Shown here: in pieces, positions 45,388-57,570 of the stretch
Layout: each line of letters opens with the position of its first letter
How positions within the stretch are numbered: the stretch's first letter is position 1
Source: Trifolium pratense
Lineage: Eukaryota; Streptophyta; Magnoliopsida; Fabales; Fabaceae
DNA length: 64,000 nt
Reading direction: 5' to 3'
Assembly: GCF_020283565.1 (NCBI RefSeq)
Contig: NC_060061.1
Coordinates: 41,267,362-41,331,361 of the forward strand
Notes under the pieces: generated by a model
Seen by the model: only the letters and a program-made list of their open reading frames with translations
What the model was told of the DNA's origin: nothing
Databases searched by the model: none
Position numbers and translations under genes: made by a program

Positions 45388-48300
45388 TTTCTTGAGAGAT
45401 GTAAAAAAGGATGGCAAAGTGTCTGTTTCGCAATTCGTATGAAAACAGACAGAGAGAGACAATGAAAGTTGCAAATTGAGAAGTTTTTTTTTGTTGACAA
45501 AATTATTGCGAAGGATATTAGAGTAAGAGATAAATTTGAGGGAAATTACATGTACCACAAAATAAGATTATTCCACAAATCTTAATTTAACTGGTAGAAA
45601 TGTCAAAATTATTAAGTCCGACATAAGATTCAAACATCGTCCTTCTATTTTGTATGTGTTGAGTTTCTAATGACTTGGAATTTTGTCTATTACCAAAAAA
45701 ATTTACAAATTATTCCATTGGACACGAGGAAAAAAAATAATTGACGTTGTTATATTATACTGGTATGAAGAAAACATAGAATGAATTTATTAAAAGAAAA
45801 ACTTATGTACCAAAAAAATAAAAACTTAGATGTGTCAAAAAGATAAAACTTAAAAATAGTTACTTTACTTATCTCTTCTTCTTGATTGTGAGTATGAGAA
45901 CCACTAATCATTTTGGATACTAAACCACCATATAGGGGCTCATCGTTTCCTAGTGCTTTCACAAAATAAAGGGAAAAAAGAAGAAAAAACATCATATCCT
46001 ATATCTTATCTTATATAAATTATGGTAGAAAAATGAAAGTAAACCATGGTAAAAAGTTGTATCATGAAATTCAACATATATTGAAACATCTTCCACCAAA
46101 ATAAACATAAAAAATATTAAAACATCTTCAATTAAAATAAAAACTCCATACAATATATAATATAATTTTCTAGTTGCACATTCAAACACTCAAACATTAA
46201 ATCCATAAAATCCCATAAAATAGATGAAAAAATAAACATGCATTGTCTAAAGACACCAAATATAAATGAAACACAATATCAATCTATCACTGCCTCTTCA
46301 CACATCATGCACATTAGGGAAACTGGTTGTTAAAAGTAGGAGTCGGAATCATGTCCACCAATCCTATGCCATTGGGAAAATCAATCTCATTCCTTTCATG
46401 CTTGTTTGCTATTGTAGCTCCCCATATTTGACTTTCATTTGGTTCTATATCTATAAAAATAAACCAAGTGAAGAGATCATATTGATACTCATACAAACAA
46501 ACAATATAAAATATTTAATAAAATAATAGGGGTTACTTGTGCAAGAATTTCATTGCATTTTTGTGTTTTTTTAGTTAATTTTGCACATGTCCTCCAATTT
46601 GTGAGCTCTCCTAGAGTATTTGGAGCCCAATACTTATATAGACAGCAACATAAATTAAATATGTTTGGTCACATAAATAACTTTTAAAAAAAAAATAAAA
46701 AAGAAATAATTAATATTAAGTGATGCGACTATATTATTTGTGTTTTAGTTTTTCTTATTTTGTATTGTACCTATAGAAGAGTTGCACCTATTTCGATTGT
46801 ATGACCAGAAGGTTTGTATTCATGGTTAGTTTTTGTTGAGTTCGTCCTGACCCAAATAGTTGTTTTTTCATGGTTATTGCTTTTGAATATGGTCCTGACT
46901 AGGGTGAACTTTTTTTCTTCTGTAGAGTATACAAATATATAATCTTAAATTTCATGTGTTTAGAGTATAGGTTCCATAATAATTGAGATAATAATTCCTA
47001 TACAACCATTCTTGTTTTAGTGTTTTTTATCAATACTTGCTTTAGTGTTTACATCTCACCTTTCAAATTAAAAAGAGAACAAAAGATAAGTAATGCTACC
47101 TTCTAATAACACCTATGTTTTTGTTGTCTTATTTTTGCAACAATATATTTTTTTTACTAATATTTGCAAAAATATTTGATTGGAGAGAAATGGTAATTAA
47201 CAAGGAAATTAAACTACTTCACAATATCTGACATATTCATGAACACAATTCAAGAGAAAAGTTAACAACTATATATCAAATAATGTTTAATGTGAAACCA
47301 TGGTAGTTATGCAACCATGATTTTAGATCATGGAAGACTTTATATCATAATGCAATCATTTATTGTTTTTTAGTAGTTGTTTTAATAATAACAAAAAATT
47401 CCAAAATTTAATATTTTCGCAAAAAATGATAACATGTTCTTACCTTGATCATATGGAATTGAAAAATCATTTGGGAATGGATCACAGGAGATTTGATGCT
47501 CTTGTTGCATGGTATGTTGCTCATTCGACACATTCAACCCGATCAATAATTCTTCAGTTAAAGCTGATAAATGTGATGCAACCGTTATTTTAGATGTGTA
47601 TGCATGAATAAGTTAAGTAACCTTAATTTTATATCATTGTAGAATTTATCACATTGAAACAATTAATCGTTTCTTTTTAGTAGTTGCTGCAATAATAATA
47701 ATAAAGAACTCCAAAAATTAATATTTTCACAAAAATGATAGCATGTTCTTACCTTGATCAAATGGATTTGAACAATAATTTGAGAATAGATCATAGGAGA
47801 TCGGCGGCACGTTGTTATCAGAGTTCATTGTATAGAGTTCATTCCAAACTTTAAGCTCAGTTAATAGTTCTTTAGTTAAAGCTGATAAAAGAGATGCAAA
47901 TTAATAAATATAATTTTCTACTCTAGATTTATAGCATGCAAACAATGACATCTAATGATGTGATGCCACGTCATTTAATAAGTATGTCAAGTTGTCTGTT
48001 TTACATTAATTAAATGATATAGCAATGATGTAACAAAAAAAATTGATATAGCAATGACAGCAAAACAAAATGTTAACAATACTACATTTTTTGTATTAAA
48101 AAAAAACTAATGGCTTTACTCTTTCACAAAAATTACATGAAACACAATGAAGATTGAGATAGAGCAGGAATAACGTTAATTACCAGATTTTAGAAGTAGC
48201 TCTTTCTCAAGAATGTTGATATCATGAATTATTTTCTCACGTTCCAACAACAACGAGCCTTTTTGATATAATTTTGTTTCAATTTTTGGTCGAAGATCAT

Positions 48301-49567
48301 GATCTATTTGAACCTGTATCAAAAAATATATGATTAAATATAATAACAGATATGTACTATTTACGGTAGAAGCCACACAAACATTTGAACAAAAAAAAAA
48401 GCCACACAACACACTGATATTGATACCTGAGTTTCTTTGGCTTTAATTTCCAAATTGGCCAAATACATCTGTTTCCTGAGTCTTGATCTCTTATTTGCAA
48501 GACTTGTCAACATGAGTCTGCAGAGACATAAAGTTATATATAAGCTCAATGTTTTGTTAAATGTAGATTTAAACCATAATATAGTGTATAATATATAATA
48601 TGCGTGAAGATTTTTGAAAAGCTCCTCAATATAAATTTTTAATTTAATTTCTTTTATATGGTTGGAGTTGAGATTGCAACAATAACATTTGAGAACAATA
48701 CTAATTCATTACAATATCATTGATTATGATACGGCTACATCTGAAATCAAACATAACACTTACAATATTTTGAATCACAATTATAGACAAAATCATTGAT
48801 TACAGTGGAACTACAACTACAATTGCAATTTAAAACTAGTAACAACATGAAAAAACATCAAACTAAATTACGTACTTTCTCATCTTTTTGGGATCCATTT
48901 TTTTGTCACAATTAAGCCCAAAATTGGATCTTGACGCTGCCCAAACATTTGCATGTTCAACAATAGCTTTAGAATCAATTGTTGCATTCGGTAATGCATT
49001 ACTAGTTGGACTCATGTGTGAGATAGAGAAAGAGTTGTTGCTACCTTGATACATTTCTCCTGCAAAAATAAAATGAGAAGAGTAATTAGATTCAGACATA
49101 GATATGCATGCACAATTAAATTTAATAAAAAAATAATGAAGTAAAAAATAGAGAAAGTGAGAAATTATACTCAATGAAATTGCAAGCTTCACTATCACCC
49201 TTATACACTCTTATTATATTTAAAGAGGGTAAGACGTATTTTTGTGCCAAGCACACATTAAATTTGATGATTACCAATGTATATTTGTCCTCTTATACTT
49301 ATCATCTAAGAAAAAAAATATCAATTAACAATGTAACTGATAGTATCAATTAATAATATAACTGTTATTATCACATTTTATATAAGAAAAATATATGATT
49401 ACATAATATATTTGATTAATAAATCTTATGAGTCTGTTTGATTTTCAAAAGAGTAAATTTTTTTTTTTTTTTAAAATAGAATAAAACAAACTTTTGAGTT
49501 ACTGGACAACTAGTCATTTGATTGAGTGATTTGAAAAATTTATGTAGCATCGTTAATATTTATGTTG
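45388..49567. repeat. Segmental duplication, copy 2
   Basis: This is collinear with 27958-33735. The shared left edge has 'aaggatggcaaagtgtctgt', and the shared right edge has 'cttttgagttactgg' and 'tttatgtagcatcgtta'. It contains the open bZIP-derived gene. It lacks the two insertions seen in copy 1, so those arrived after the duplication or were lost here. Confidence 0.75.
46314..49054 (-). CDS. bZIP-like protein with non-canonical basic region (copy B)
   Basis: Six exons (48876-49054, 48427-48517, 48184-48313, 47753-47881, 47444-47563, 46314-46450) have GT-AG borders and agreeing phases, giving 261 aa without a stop. Exon 1 ends MDPKKMR, the usual approach to group I (VIP1/bZIP34-like) basic regions. 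Exon 2 gives LMLTSLANKRSRLRKQMYLA, which aligns without gaps to ILANRQSAQRSRVRKLQYIA. The invariant Asn is therefore Thr here (Arg in copy A), although the basic character stays. Exon 3 is a coiled coil rich in Leu and Ile. Exons 4 and 5 are duplicates of each other (LTKELLTELKVWNE and LTEELLIGLNVSNE), related to the zipper C-terminal ALxEALKEEV block. The start at 49054 matches copy A. I infer a zipper protein that dimerises but may not bind standard bZIP DNA sites. An upstream acceptor-like TTTTTGCAG suggests a 5' UTR exon. Confidence 0.75.
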
Positions 49568-51100
49568 TATATTTTATAAACTTATATAACACGGTACATT
49601 TTTATTTATATACAGCTGTTTTGTTTTGTCAACATATATAAGTGAACATGATTTATGATAGAAAACGGAAATCAACAGATGTAAAGCTAATTAGGACAAA
49701 AGTGTACCTATATCCAATGCAAACTTCACGCCAGAAAGAACACTTCACTCCTTAATTTGCAACTGAGTTGATTCTAGCCTACGTCGTCACAAAATCTTTA
49801 ATCAATATCGCAACAAATTTACCAAATGACATGTCAATACATAAAACTACCATTCCCTTCACTAATTTTACTAATTATTAATTTTTTATTCGTATATAAA
49901 AAAATACTATTTCTACAACTTTAAACAATATGTACTTTGCATTTATTTCCTCAAATGCATTTGAGATGAATAAATGCAATTTACATTATTTTGTTTAATT
50001 GTCTACCTATCAAAGTTGTATTTTTTGTTAAGGTGTTGCCATATCAAAGCTCTCCCTTTTATATTATTTTCTATACATTTTTTTTGAGGCAATTATTTTC
50101 TAAACATGTATGTTAGTAAATGTTAATATTTCAAATTTTTACTGTAAATAAAGTAAAAAATTAAAGTACCGTTAAAACTTAACACACAACTGCAAGGTCT
50201 AGGGATCCCTAGTGAATATGTTTGTCCTAACAAAAATAATCATTTCATTAGAACCTATGTATACAAGAAGAATTTGTTAAACGAATACTTAAATGGAACC
50301 CATGATCAAAATATAATATGAGCTACTAAAAATTATAAATTAAATTATATGAAATCATTCTGATATATGATTAATAATTAATATAATATTATAAAAATAA
50401 TACATGTACAATTATTTGTTACCGTAAAATTACATATAATAAGTTCTTTTTAATATATCTGAAATAAAAAAAAAAATGTAACTATTATAATACACCAATT
50501 ATAATTTATGAACACTTCATTTTTTTTACATTGTTTTTGAACTGGTTGCTCAGAAATGATGTAAGTTGGCTATGTCGAATTCTGAACGGTGACGTCTCAG
50601 CTAGCGGTAGAGAATTGATAATGGTGATGAGCTCGACGATTCTGGCCTTTGTCTCCGAATGGAAAGGGTATCTGCAGTCATGTTAGCACTCCGTCGCTCA
50701 GTATATGAAAGAAGTTTTGAAAGAGCGTAAATGGAGGCGCAGAATGTCATACCCAGGGATTAATGTATGAGCATATTTATATGGGAGAATATTAGGGTTT
50801 ACAGTACCGCGGGGTCCCCCATGAGGAGTGGATCTGCCACTGATAACACTTGTATTGTCCTTTCGTATGAGCACTTGAGGATGGTATTAGGCTCTTCACC
50901 TTTAGTCTGTGCCCGTTTGTGTTCTTTCCGTGGTCGTTTACCACATGTATAGTTTTATCCCATTTTGGTGGGCTTCTCTTAAGTTGGGCTTTTGGCCGAT
51001 CGAGAATAGTTTTTTTTTTTTCCTTTTTAAATGAGCCACTAAAGAGTGTCATTTTTTATATCATCTAATAATAATTAAAAAGAATAATAATTATAATAGA
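49568..51100. other. Intergenic; GC-richer unknown block at 50540-51050
   Basis: The first kilobase is AT-rich and empty. At 50540-51050 base composition rises and the text resembles an LTR or gene leader ('gaatattagggtttacagta' and 'ggccgatcg'). The short frames on both strands show no domain. I cannot assign it. Confidence 0.4.
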
Positions 51101-51799
51101 GGAGGAATCAAATACACCGGTGTAACTTTAAAAGTGTTACACTCAATTTAATCCGTTGATTTAGTATACAATCAACGATTATAATTTAATTGGTAACATA
51201 ATCGCGTGACCTAATAAACATACAAACCATCTCTTCTGAAACCAATTGTTGGAGGCACCGTCTATGTCACTCAACCGTGAGTGCAATCTGGAAACACATT
51301 TTTTCATTGTTTGATTTTATACTTCAATATGAAACAAAATTCTTTTCATTTGTTGATAAGTGATGATGTTTGGCTGTTTGCTATATCAAGGTGGTTCGTT
51401 TAATTTTGTCCTCCAATTCTTGAACCAAACATAATTATAACAAAAACCTACAATTGAAGAATTTTAATCTTTGAAGGCATTAAGGAGGAAAAAATATATG
51501 GTACAATTTTTTCTGATTACCATGGCCATAAATAAGCAACATCGATTCTATTATTACATCGCAGTATTCAATCCTCTAATAAATTCTTAAAACTCAGCAT
51601 AAATTTCATGATAAAATATACTTATTTAATTGCAATTAAATTAGAAGAATGGATTGTCACAAGGTATTGGAGAATTATGGTAACGTGATTGTTAGTATTA
51701 GTAGTGAAAGTCTGGTCGTTGGATGTAAAAGTAGATCAACGGATTTAATTAAGTGTAACACTTTTAAAATTACACTGATCTAATTTGATCCCTCCTCAT
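51101..51799. mobile_element. Long-TIR DNA element (about 700 bp)
   Basis: The left terminus GAGGAGGAATCAAATACACC and the right terminus, in complement, GAGGAGGGATCAAATTAGAT remain paired for about 60 bp (for example TTTAAAAGTGTTACACT in both, and ATCCGTTGAT at the inner end). Long inverted repeats suggest a Mutator-type element. A 9-bp target duplication is not readable. No transposase lies inside, but a MULE-type transposase relic starts directly to the right. Confidence 0.7.
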
Positions 51800-51830
51800 G
51801 TAAAAGTAGACATTGTTGGTTATACGTTCG

Positions 51831-52507
51831 AACTAAAAGGAATCAGCCATTAAGGCATGGTGAAGTAGGTGCATTGTTGATGTATTTTAAAGGACAAAGT
51901 GAAAATCCTTCATTCTTTTATGACTTTCAAATGGATGTTGATGATCAAATAACAAATATATTTTGGGCGGATGCACAAATGATAAAACGATTATGGATAT
52001 TTTGGTTTTGTCATCACTTTTGATACAACGTAAAAGACAAATAGGGATTATCGACCATTGAGAGTATTTGTTGGACTTAATAATTTCAGACAAACAATTG
52101 TTTTTGGGGAAACATTACTCAATGATGAAATAATTCCTTCTTTTCAATGGTTATTTGAAACTTTTCCCAAAGAAATGGGTGGAGAAAAGCCTAAAAACAT
52201 TTTAACAGATCAAGATGTAGCAATGACTAAGGCTATTTCTCTAGTTATGCTTGAAACGTTTGATGGACTATGCACCTGGCATATAAGAGAAAATGCTCTA
52301 AGGCATGAGAACCATCTATATTAAAAGAGTTTACAATTTAACTCGAATTTTGAAGCATGCATTGATCTACATGAAGAAGAAGATGAATTTCTGAACGCAT
52401 GGAATGCTTTACTTCTTGACCATAAAGTTTCCGATGATTCATGGCTACATTCAATTTTTCGTGTGAAGGAAAAATCGGCATGGACTTGTGAGGAAGGTGC
52501 CTTTTAA
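51831..52507 (+). pseudogene. FAR1/MULE transposase-like pseudogene, N-terminal and middle part
   Basis: The text follows the FAR1-related/MULE transposase order: NQPLRHGEVGALLMYFKGQS, QITNIFWADAQM, DYGYFGFVITFDTT, then YRPLRVFVGLNNFRQTIVFG, KPKNILTDQDVAMTKAISL and LCTWHIRENAL. There is a frameshift after ADAQMI, a TAA after FDTT, and a second TAA after ENHLY. The reading then goes on to DEFLNAWNALLLDHKVSDDS. The DDE-fold aspartates of FDTT and LTDQD are present, but the gene cannot make a protein. It ends where a composition change begins near 52510. Confidence 0.8.
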
Positions 52508-52664
52508 ATGACTTGATGTTTTGGATCTGGCGTGGTTGGAGGTGATGAGGTGCTGATGTGGTGGTGTTTGGATCTGGCGCTGCCGGTGTACATGTGGTTG
52601 ATGCTGTGTGCGATTGGTTTTCTATGATACTTGATTCTCCAACTGCTTCCAAACCTGTTGAGAC

Positions 52665-52790
52665 ACTACTAGAAAACCAGGATTTAGAGTAGAGTAGGAT
52701 TAGCGTCGGCGTCAGGGCTGAGTCTAAAACACTCGTGGCTAAACAGTAGCGTTGGGGCTGAGTCTAAAACACTCGTGGCTAAGGTGAAAA
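52665..52790 (+). mobile_element. CACTA terminus (fragment)
   Basis: CACTACTAGAAAACCAGG at 52665 is a typical CACTA end. It is followed by two direct copies of 'gggctgagtctaaaacactc' about 55 bp apart, acting like subterminal repeats. No matching right end (TTTTCTAGTAGTG) is seen in the window. It differs from the element at 16061-20013. Confidence 0.55.
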
Positions 52791-54006
52791 CCGAAAAGAA
52801 CGTTTCAAGTGAGATTGAAAAATAAATTATTCAAAGTATACCTTGAAATAGTCTCTTCGTTCTTCTTTTGTTCATCCTTCTGCACCTATATATAGCTGAC
52901 AAAATCTATCTCTAAGAATGCAGCAAGTCTCCAATTTTATTAACTAAAATAATGCATTAAATAACTCATTTGATTAACTAAAATAATGCAGTAGTTATCT
53001 CATTTGATTAAATAAATAATGCAGCAAGTCTCATTACAACAATAACAACAAAGATCATCATCAGTATTCAGTATTTAGACTCACTATTGTACTCTGTAAG
53101 AGAAACATGTTTTATACAAAACTAGGGAACACCAGCACTATAAACAAAGAAAAAAAAGAAACTTCTATATTAAATCAAAACTAAAATAACGACGATCCGA
53201 AAACAATGTTCTCTACAGACTACATTCGCTAAATATTGATCTAAGGGACCGATTGAGTTAGACGTTATGTTGGTCAACAGATGCTTTCCGTCGAAATGCA
53301 TTTCTTAAGTAATCCTGTTCGATAAAACAACCACCTGATGCAATGTAATGTAAAACAACATTCCAAAATGTTATTTGATCTGTAATTAGATTGCTTATAA
53401 CAAACTAGAAGAGTCAAACAACATTCCAAAGTGTTATTTAATCTGTAGTTATACTTATGCACAAGAAAATAAGTAAAATAGTTTTAAATAGAATGCCGCT
53501 AGCTTTTAAGCATGCCCATAGCAAAAAGAAGTAACAAACATGTTTTATGCATGTCAATAGCAAAAAGCAAAAAGTAATAAGCTAATATGTAATTTCAATA
53601 AACTTGGTAGACATAATTTCAATAAGCTTGGTAGACCTATATAATAATATATAGTGGAATGTAACAAGCTTCAAGCATGTCATGTCAATATGTTGACCAT
53701 GCTAAGCCTAATTTCACCAATGAATACAATGCAGGTCTAAAACCTGTCAAAATAGAACAGATAAAAACAGGCCAAGACACCTTCAGATCCTGCAAAATAC
53801 TAAACAGCGCCATAACAGCAAAACTGCGTGACACGGACCCTGAAAGGTGTACAACAAAACAGGGAAACTTGAACTATTAGTTGTAGACCATATAAGGATC
53901 CTCCAAAAACAAGCATAGTTTCATAAATAAATCAATTTTCAATTTGATAACATGTTAAACAAACCTTTGGTCACAGAAGATATTCACTGGAATAAATCAT
54001 TCTAAT
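52791..54006. other. Non-coding stretch
   Basis: No gene is seen. Short direct repeats such as 'acaacattccaaa(a/g)tgtta' (about 53355 and 53420) and 'aagcttggtagac' (about 53600 and 53625) occur without wider structure. Confidence 0.4.
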
Positions 54007-54013
54007 GTAGTAA

Positions 54014-54436
54014 CCAAGGTTTTAAATTGCGGTTGCGGTTGTTACGAATGCGGTCATTGCGGTTGCTGCAACGCGCAATGTGGTTGTTGCGGCGTAAAAT
54101 CATTTTGAAATTTTACAAGCTATATAACTACACTATTTATCCATAAACAATAATTTGAATGTATTTAAAATACACGGTTGAGAGATTGTTAAAAGTAAGA
54201 TTTTTCATTAATTTGAAACAAATTAGGATTTGAAGTTCATAAATTTTATTTTTTGTTGAGAAAATTTGAACGAACATCGTTGAAAACATCTGATGCGGCT
54301 TCCGATGCGGTTGTGATGCGGCCGTACACGTGAATTAAGATCACACCGAAATTGCGGTGCGATGCAGTTGCAGTGACTACCGTATCAGCAATACTGCGGC
54401 AGTAATTGCGTATGCGGACCGCAATTTAAAACATCG
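54014..54436. mobile_element. TIR element with GGTTTTAAATTGCGGT ends (423 bp)
   Basis: Left CCAAGGTTTTAAATTGCGGT and, in complement at the right, CGATGTTTTAAATTGCGGTC are inverted repeats. GTAGTAA is duplicated at both edges (54007-54013 and 54437-54443). The arms are rich in GCGGTTGCGG motifs. It is non-autonomous, with superfamily uncertain (hAT or Mutator). Confidence 0.75.
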
Positions 54437-54443
54437 GTAGTAA

Positions 54444-55770
54444 GTAGTATTTCAAACATAATAAACAACCGGAAGATTGTAAAGCATAAGGTACAAGTCA
54501 ATAAATAGTGTTATGAGATGAAATTGCAAACCTCACAAAAAGAAAATAACTAAAAGAACTAGAACTTGTGTTTATACTAGTTTTGAGTAGACAAAATGTG
54601 AAAATAGACTAAACAAAAAAAAATACCTAAAAAAATAATTAAAGGGTCACACATTATGGCAAACGTCTTAACACGCAACATGAAATGTAATCTTGATTCC
54701 TAATTTTAATGGATATAAACTATATATGTCGTCTACAAGCAGAGGTGGCAATGAACGGATTCACTTTCAAAGAGACATCCAAGTTAAATGCCTCATTGCA
54801 ATCCACTTTTTGCTTTTAACAAAATTATGTACCGCTAGTCTTTAACATTGTCCAAAGATAAATTAACAAGAAACATTGACCATTATACAAGTTTTCTCAA
54901 CTCAATCATCATTCTATGAATTAAAATGATAAGCTTTAACAAAATTGATGTAACAACCAACAAAGTAAGCAAAATACCGGTATTTATACTTCACGAGCTC
55001 TAGAAAACCAAGTTAACACAAACTCCTCCATCAAGGATCTTGTGATTACTTTTTTCTCTCTTATGGTTTCCAAATCTGTTGAGATTTGCAGGTTTCTCTC
55101 TTAGGTTTTCATTCTACCGTTGTCCCATCAACTTTTGGCTCACGGAGTTGCTTTTTGGATTCTGATGGGCCGGTCACTTTTGATTCGAGATCGGGAGTTA
55201 GCGTTTAGTGACATCTTTTTGGGTCGGGTTGATGTCTTCTTTGGTGGTCTGGAAGCTTGGGAGTGTCTTTTTAAGAATGAGATTAGAAGTGGACCTCTAT
55301 TAGGTAGTATCTGTTTTGATATTTTTCATTGGCGTTCCGCTTATATATGGTGCATTTGTTCTGTAGTTCATCTTTTACCGGTCTCAGTTCGTCTTGTCCA
55401 GAGACCTGGTTTTAATAATATAATATATTTGCTGTTAAAAAAAACTATGATGATAATAAGGAGGCGAAAGTAATAAGGAATTTTGAGGATCAAAAGGTTG
55501 CTTGTGATTGTCGTAAATTTGAGACACATGGTATGCAGTCAAGCTTTGAAAGTTTTGGATGCGATGATATTAAGCTAATACATTCACACTATATACTCAA
55601 GAGATGGACAAGAAATGCAAAGTCGGGAAGTAATCGAGATTGGAACATTGATATGGACATAAAGATCACTTCATGAAACGATACAATGATTTATGTCCTC
55701 GGATGGTTAAATTAACTAACAGAGCTGATGAATCCTCATCATTACATGTTATCTGAGCATATTTAAGGCA
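54444..55770. other. Non-coding; possible transposon 3' end at 55110-55440
   Basis: The open frame at 55120-55473 (+) shows a composition shift but no domain. The text ends in an A-run after 'tttgctgtt', which would fit a LINE 3' end. I cannot support a gene. Confidence 0.35.
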
Positions 55771-55779
55771 ATTCTTAGG

Positions 55780-57112
55780 TAATAAATGTAAGGAAGTTGA
55801 TCATAATGAGTGAAAAATGAGCCGAATCGAAGGTTGAGTGTTGCGCAAGCAAAACAGGGGAATTTGAATTTGAAGTTGCGCCATGGCGCAGGAGTGTTGC
55901 GCATGGCGCAATTGAGCAAGAATTGGAGAGCTCAATCCTCTGTAAGCTGCGCCACTGGACTGTGCATGGCACAAATGGAATGGAAATTTGAAGGATCTTC
56001 TCTGTGACTTGCGTCATGGCGCCACTGAAGCTGCGCATGGCGCAATTAAGTTTGAAATTAAAGAGTTTCTCTCTAGGTTCTGCAGAGAAGCTGCGCATGG
56101 CGCAATCAAAGCTTGAAAAGGAATATTTGGACTCTGTGAGCTGCGCCATGGCGCAGAGAAGCTGCGCATGGCGCAAGATGAACATCTAGGAAATTGCTCT
56201 TGATCTGGAAGCTGCGCCGTGGCGCTAGAGGCCTGCGCCACTGTGCAGGTGTAACTGCCTCTTTGCGCCAGGGCGCGAGGGTCTGCGCATGGTGCAGGTT
56301 GATAAAATTATAAAAGGAAACAGAGCTTCCAGTGCAGAGGTTCGACTTTTTGGAGCGAAAATTGACATTGAGTGCTTGAGATCGCGATTGGATCACTTCT
56401 ACCTCGATTCTAAGCCATAGATCGGTCACCATTGCAGCTGCACAATCCATGGAAGGTCTAACTATGGAGTGGGAGCTGATTCTTGACCAATCCACCATGA
56501 AGAACTGATTTCTCAAGAGGTTGGATACATGTTTAGGCTTTGATTATGTAATTCTCAATGTGATCAACCAGTAGATGTAATGAATTTCTCTGTTTACGTG
56601 TTATACAATGAATTCTAGTCTTAATGCTTTCATGCTTTGATCATGTATGAATTGAATCTTGAATTTAACTTGTATGAGAATATTGAGTTGAAATCCGATC
56701 TGTATTCATTGTGTAATTGTTAATCCATTTGAGAATCTGAATTGATAATTGTAACGGAAGATTAACGTGTTTAACGAACTCCTTTACCGATAGTTTTGAT
56801 CAAGAGATTGGTGAATTATAGGTAAAGGATAGGATGAATTTATCAAGAGATTGAGATTCATCATCGAGTTAATCTAGTTGTAACACGTGAGAAGTTCATC
56901 ACACTGCGGTTGATTACGTATGATTATTACGATTCAATGACTTTACTTGTATCCGACCTCGTTCCATCCATTAAACTCCAATTAGTTTTCTACCAAACTG
57001 AATTTCAAAGATTTCCCCCAACTATGTGTTTTCATATTTTAATACATTCGGATATGATTGCGTTGATCGAATAAGGACAATCCTCGTGGACACGATATCT
57101 TAATTACTACTT
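55780..57112 (+). mobile_element. Gypsy LTR fragment (Athila/Tat type)
   Basis: The stretch ends with GGACAATCCTCGTGGACACG, ATATCTTAATTACTACTTGA and GTATACTTGCA. This phrase order is the same as in the minus-strand LTR at 34390-34480 (CCCTGTGGAGAACGATA, TACTT, GTGCACTTGCAG). Its first half carries a palindrome array. No PBS follows. The left boundary is a guess. Confidence 0.5.
55872..56300. repeat. Palindrome array (TGCGCCATGGCGCA), about 11 copies
   Basis: Variants of CTGCGC(C)ATGGCGCAG occur about eleven times in 430 bp, for example CTGCGCCATGGCGCAG near 56143, CTGCGCATGGCGCAA near 56161 and CTGCGCCGTGGCGC near 56211. They alternate with unrelated 20-50 bp spacers. The several open frames on both strands here (55775-56516) are by-products of this GC-rich repeat. 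Confidence 0.85.
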
Positions 57113-57570
57113 GACAACAATTGTATACTTGCAATTTTGTCTATCAAGAGCATCTGAAACTCATGAAGGTTACAGTTTTCTATCCAAAGTTTATGAGGAG
57201 TCCTCCAAGATAATTGATATGTTGGCTAAAAAACCTATGGACGTGAAATCAATTGGAATGTGTCACGTTTCCATATCAATTGAAAGTGGTGAAGCAAGGA
57301 ATAAAGAAGAGAGGATGCTCGAATAAGAGCAATAAACGACCTAAATCTTGGAATGAGAAATTGGCTAGAAAGAGAAAGGCAAGCATATCACAGAAAAAGA
57401 AAAAAACTCAAGAAACTTTGGTAAGAAAGACAAGCATATTAGTTGCAAGCTTTATTACTATATCATTTTATAATAAAGGTTACTTATACTTCAATTATGC
57501 AGGAAAAATATGTAGCAACAAATGATGGTGCACATTCAAGTCACACTTTTACTCAATTGTTGACTGTAAG
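57113..57570 (+). pseudogene. FAR1/MULE-type gene, C-terminal part
   Basis: LSRASETHEGYSFLSKVYEE and SIGMCHVSISIES, then after a frameshift KRPKSWNEKLARKR and a Lys-rich run, resemble the C-terminus of FAR1-related/MULE proteins. An intron-like GTAAGAAAG to TTATGCAG (about 57421-57502) is followed by a short exon-like EKYVATNDGAHSSHTFTQLL. It lies in the same orientation as the relic at 51831-52507 and may be its other end, split by later insertions. Confidence 0.5.

Noticed and set aside
45750..45995. Exon-like frame GNDEPLYGGLVSKMISGSH downstream of copy B
   Set aside because: It has an acceptor-like and a donor-like edge, but copy A shows no clear counterpart, copy B already closes with a stop in its last exon, and I know no matching family.
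52338..52652. Minus-strand frame of 104 codons
   Set aside because: It is antisense to the end of the FAR1/MULE relic and to a composition break; the residues are Thr/Pro/Ser-rich without a domain.
55120..55473. 117-codon + strand frame
   Set aside because: No domain, no splice signals, and an A-run at its end; more likely a retroelement 3' region than a gene.
55775..56516. Overlapping open frames on both strands
   Set aside because: They arise from the GC-rich palindrome array, which removes stop codons by chance.
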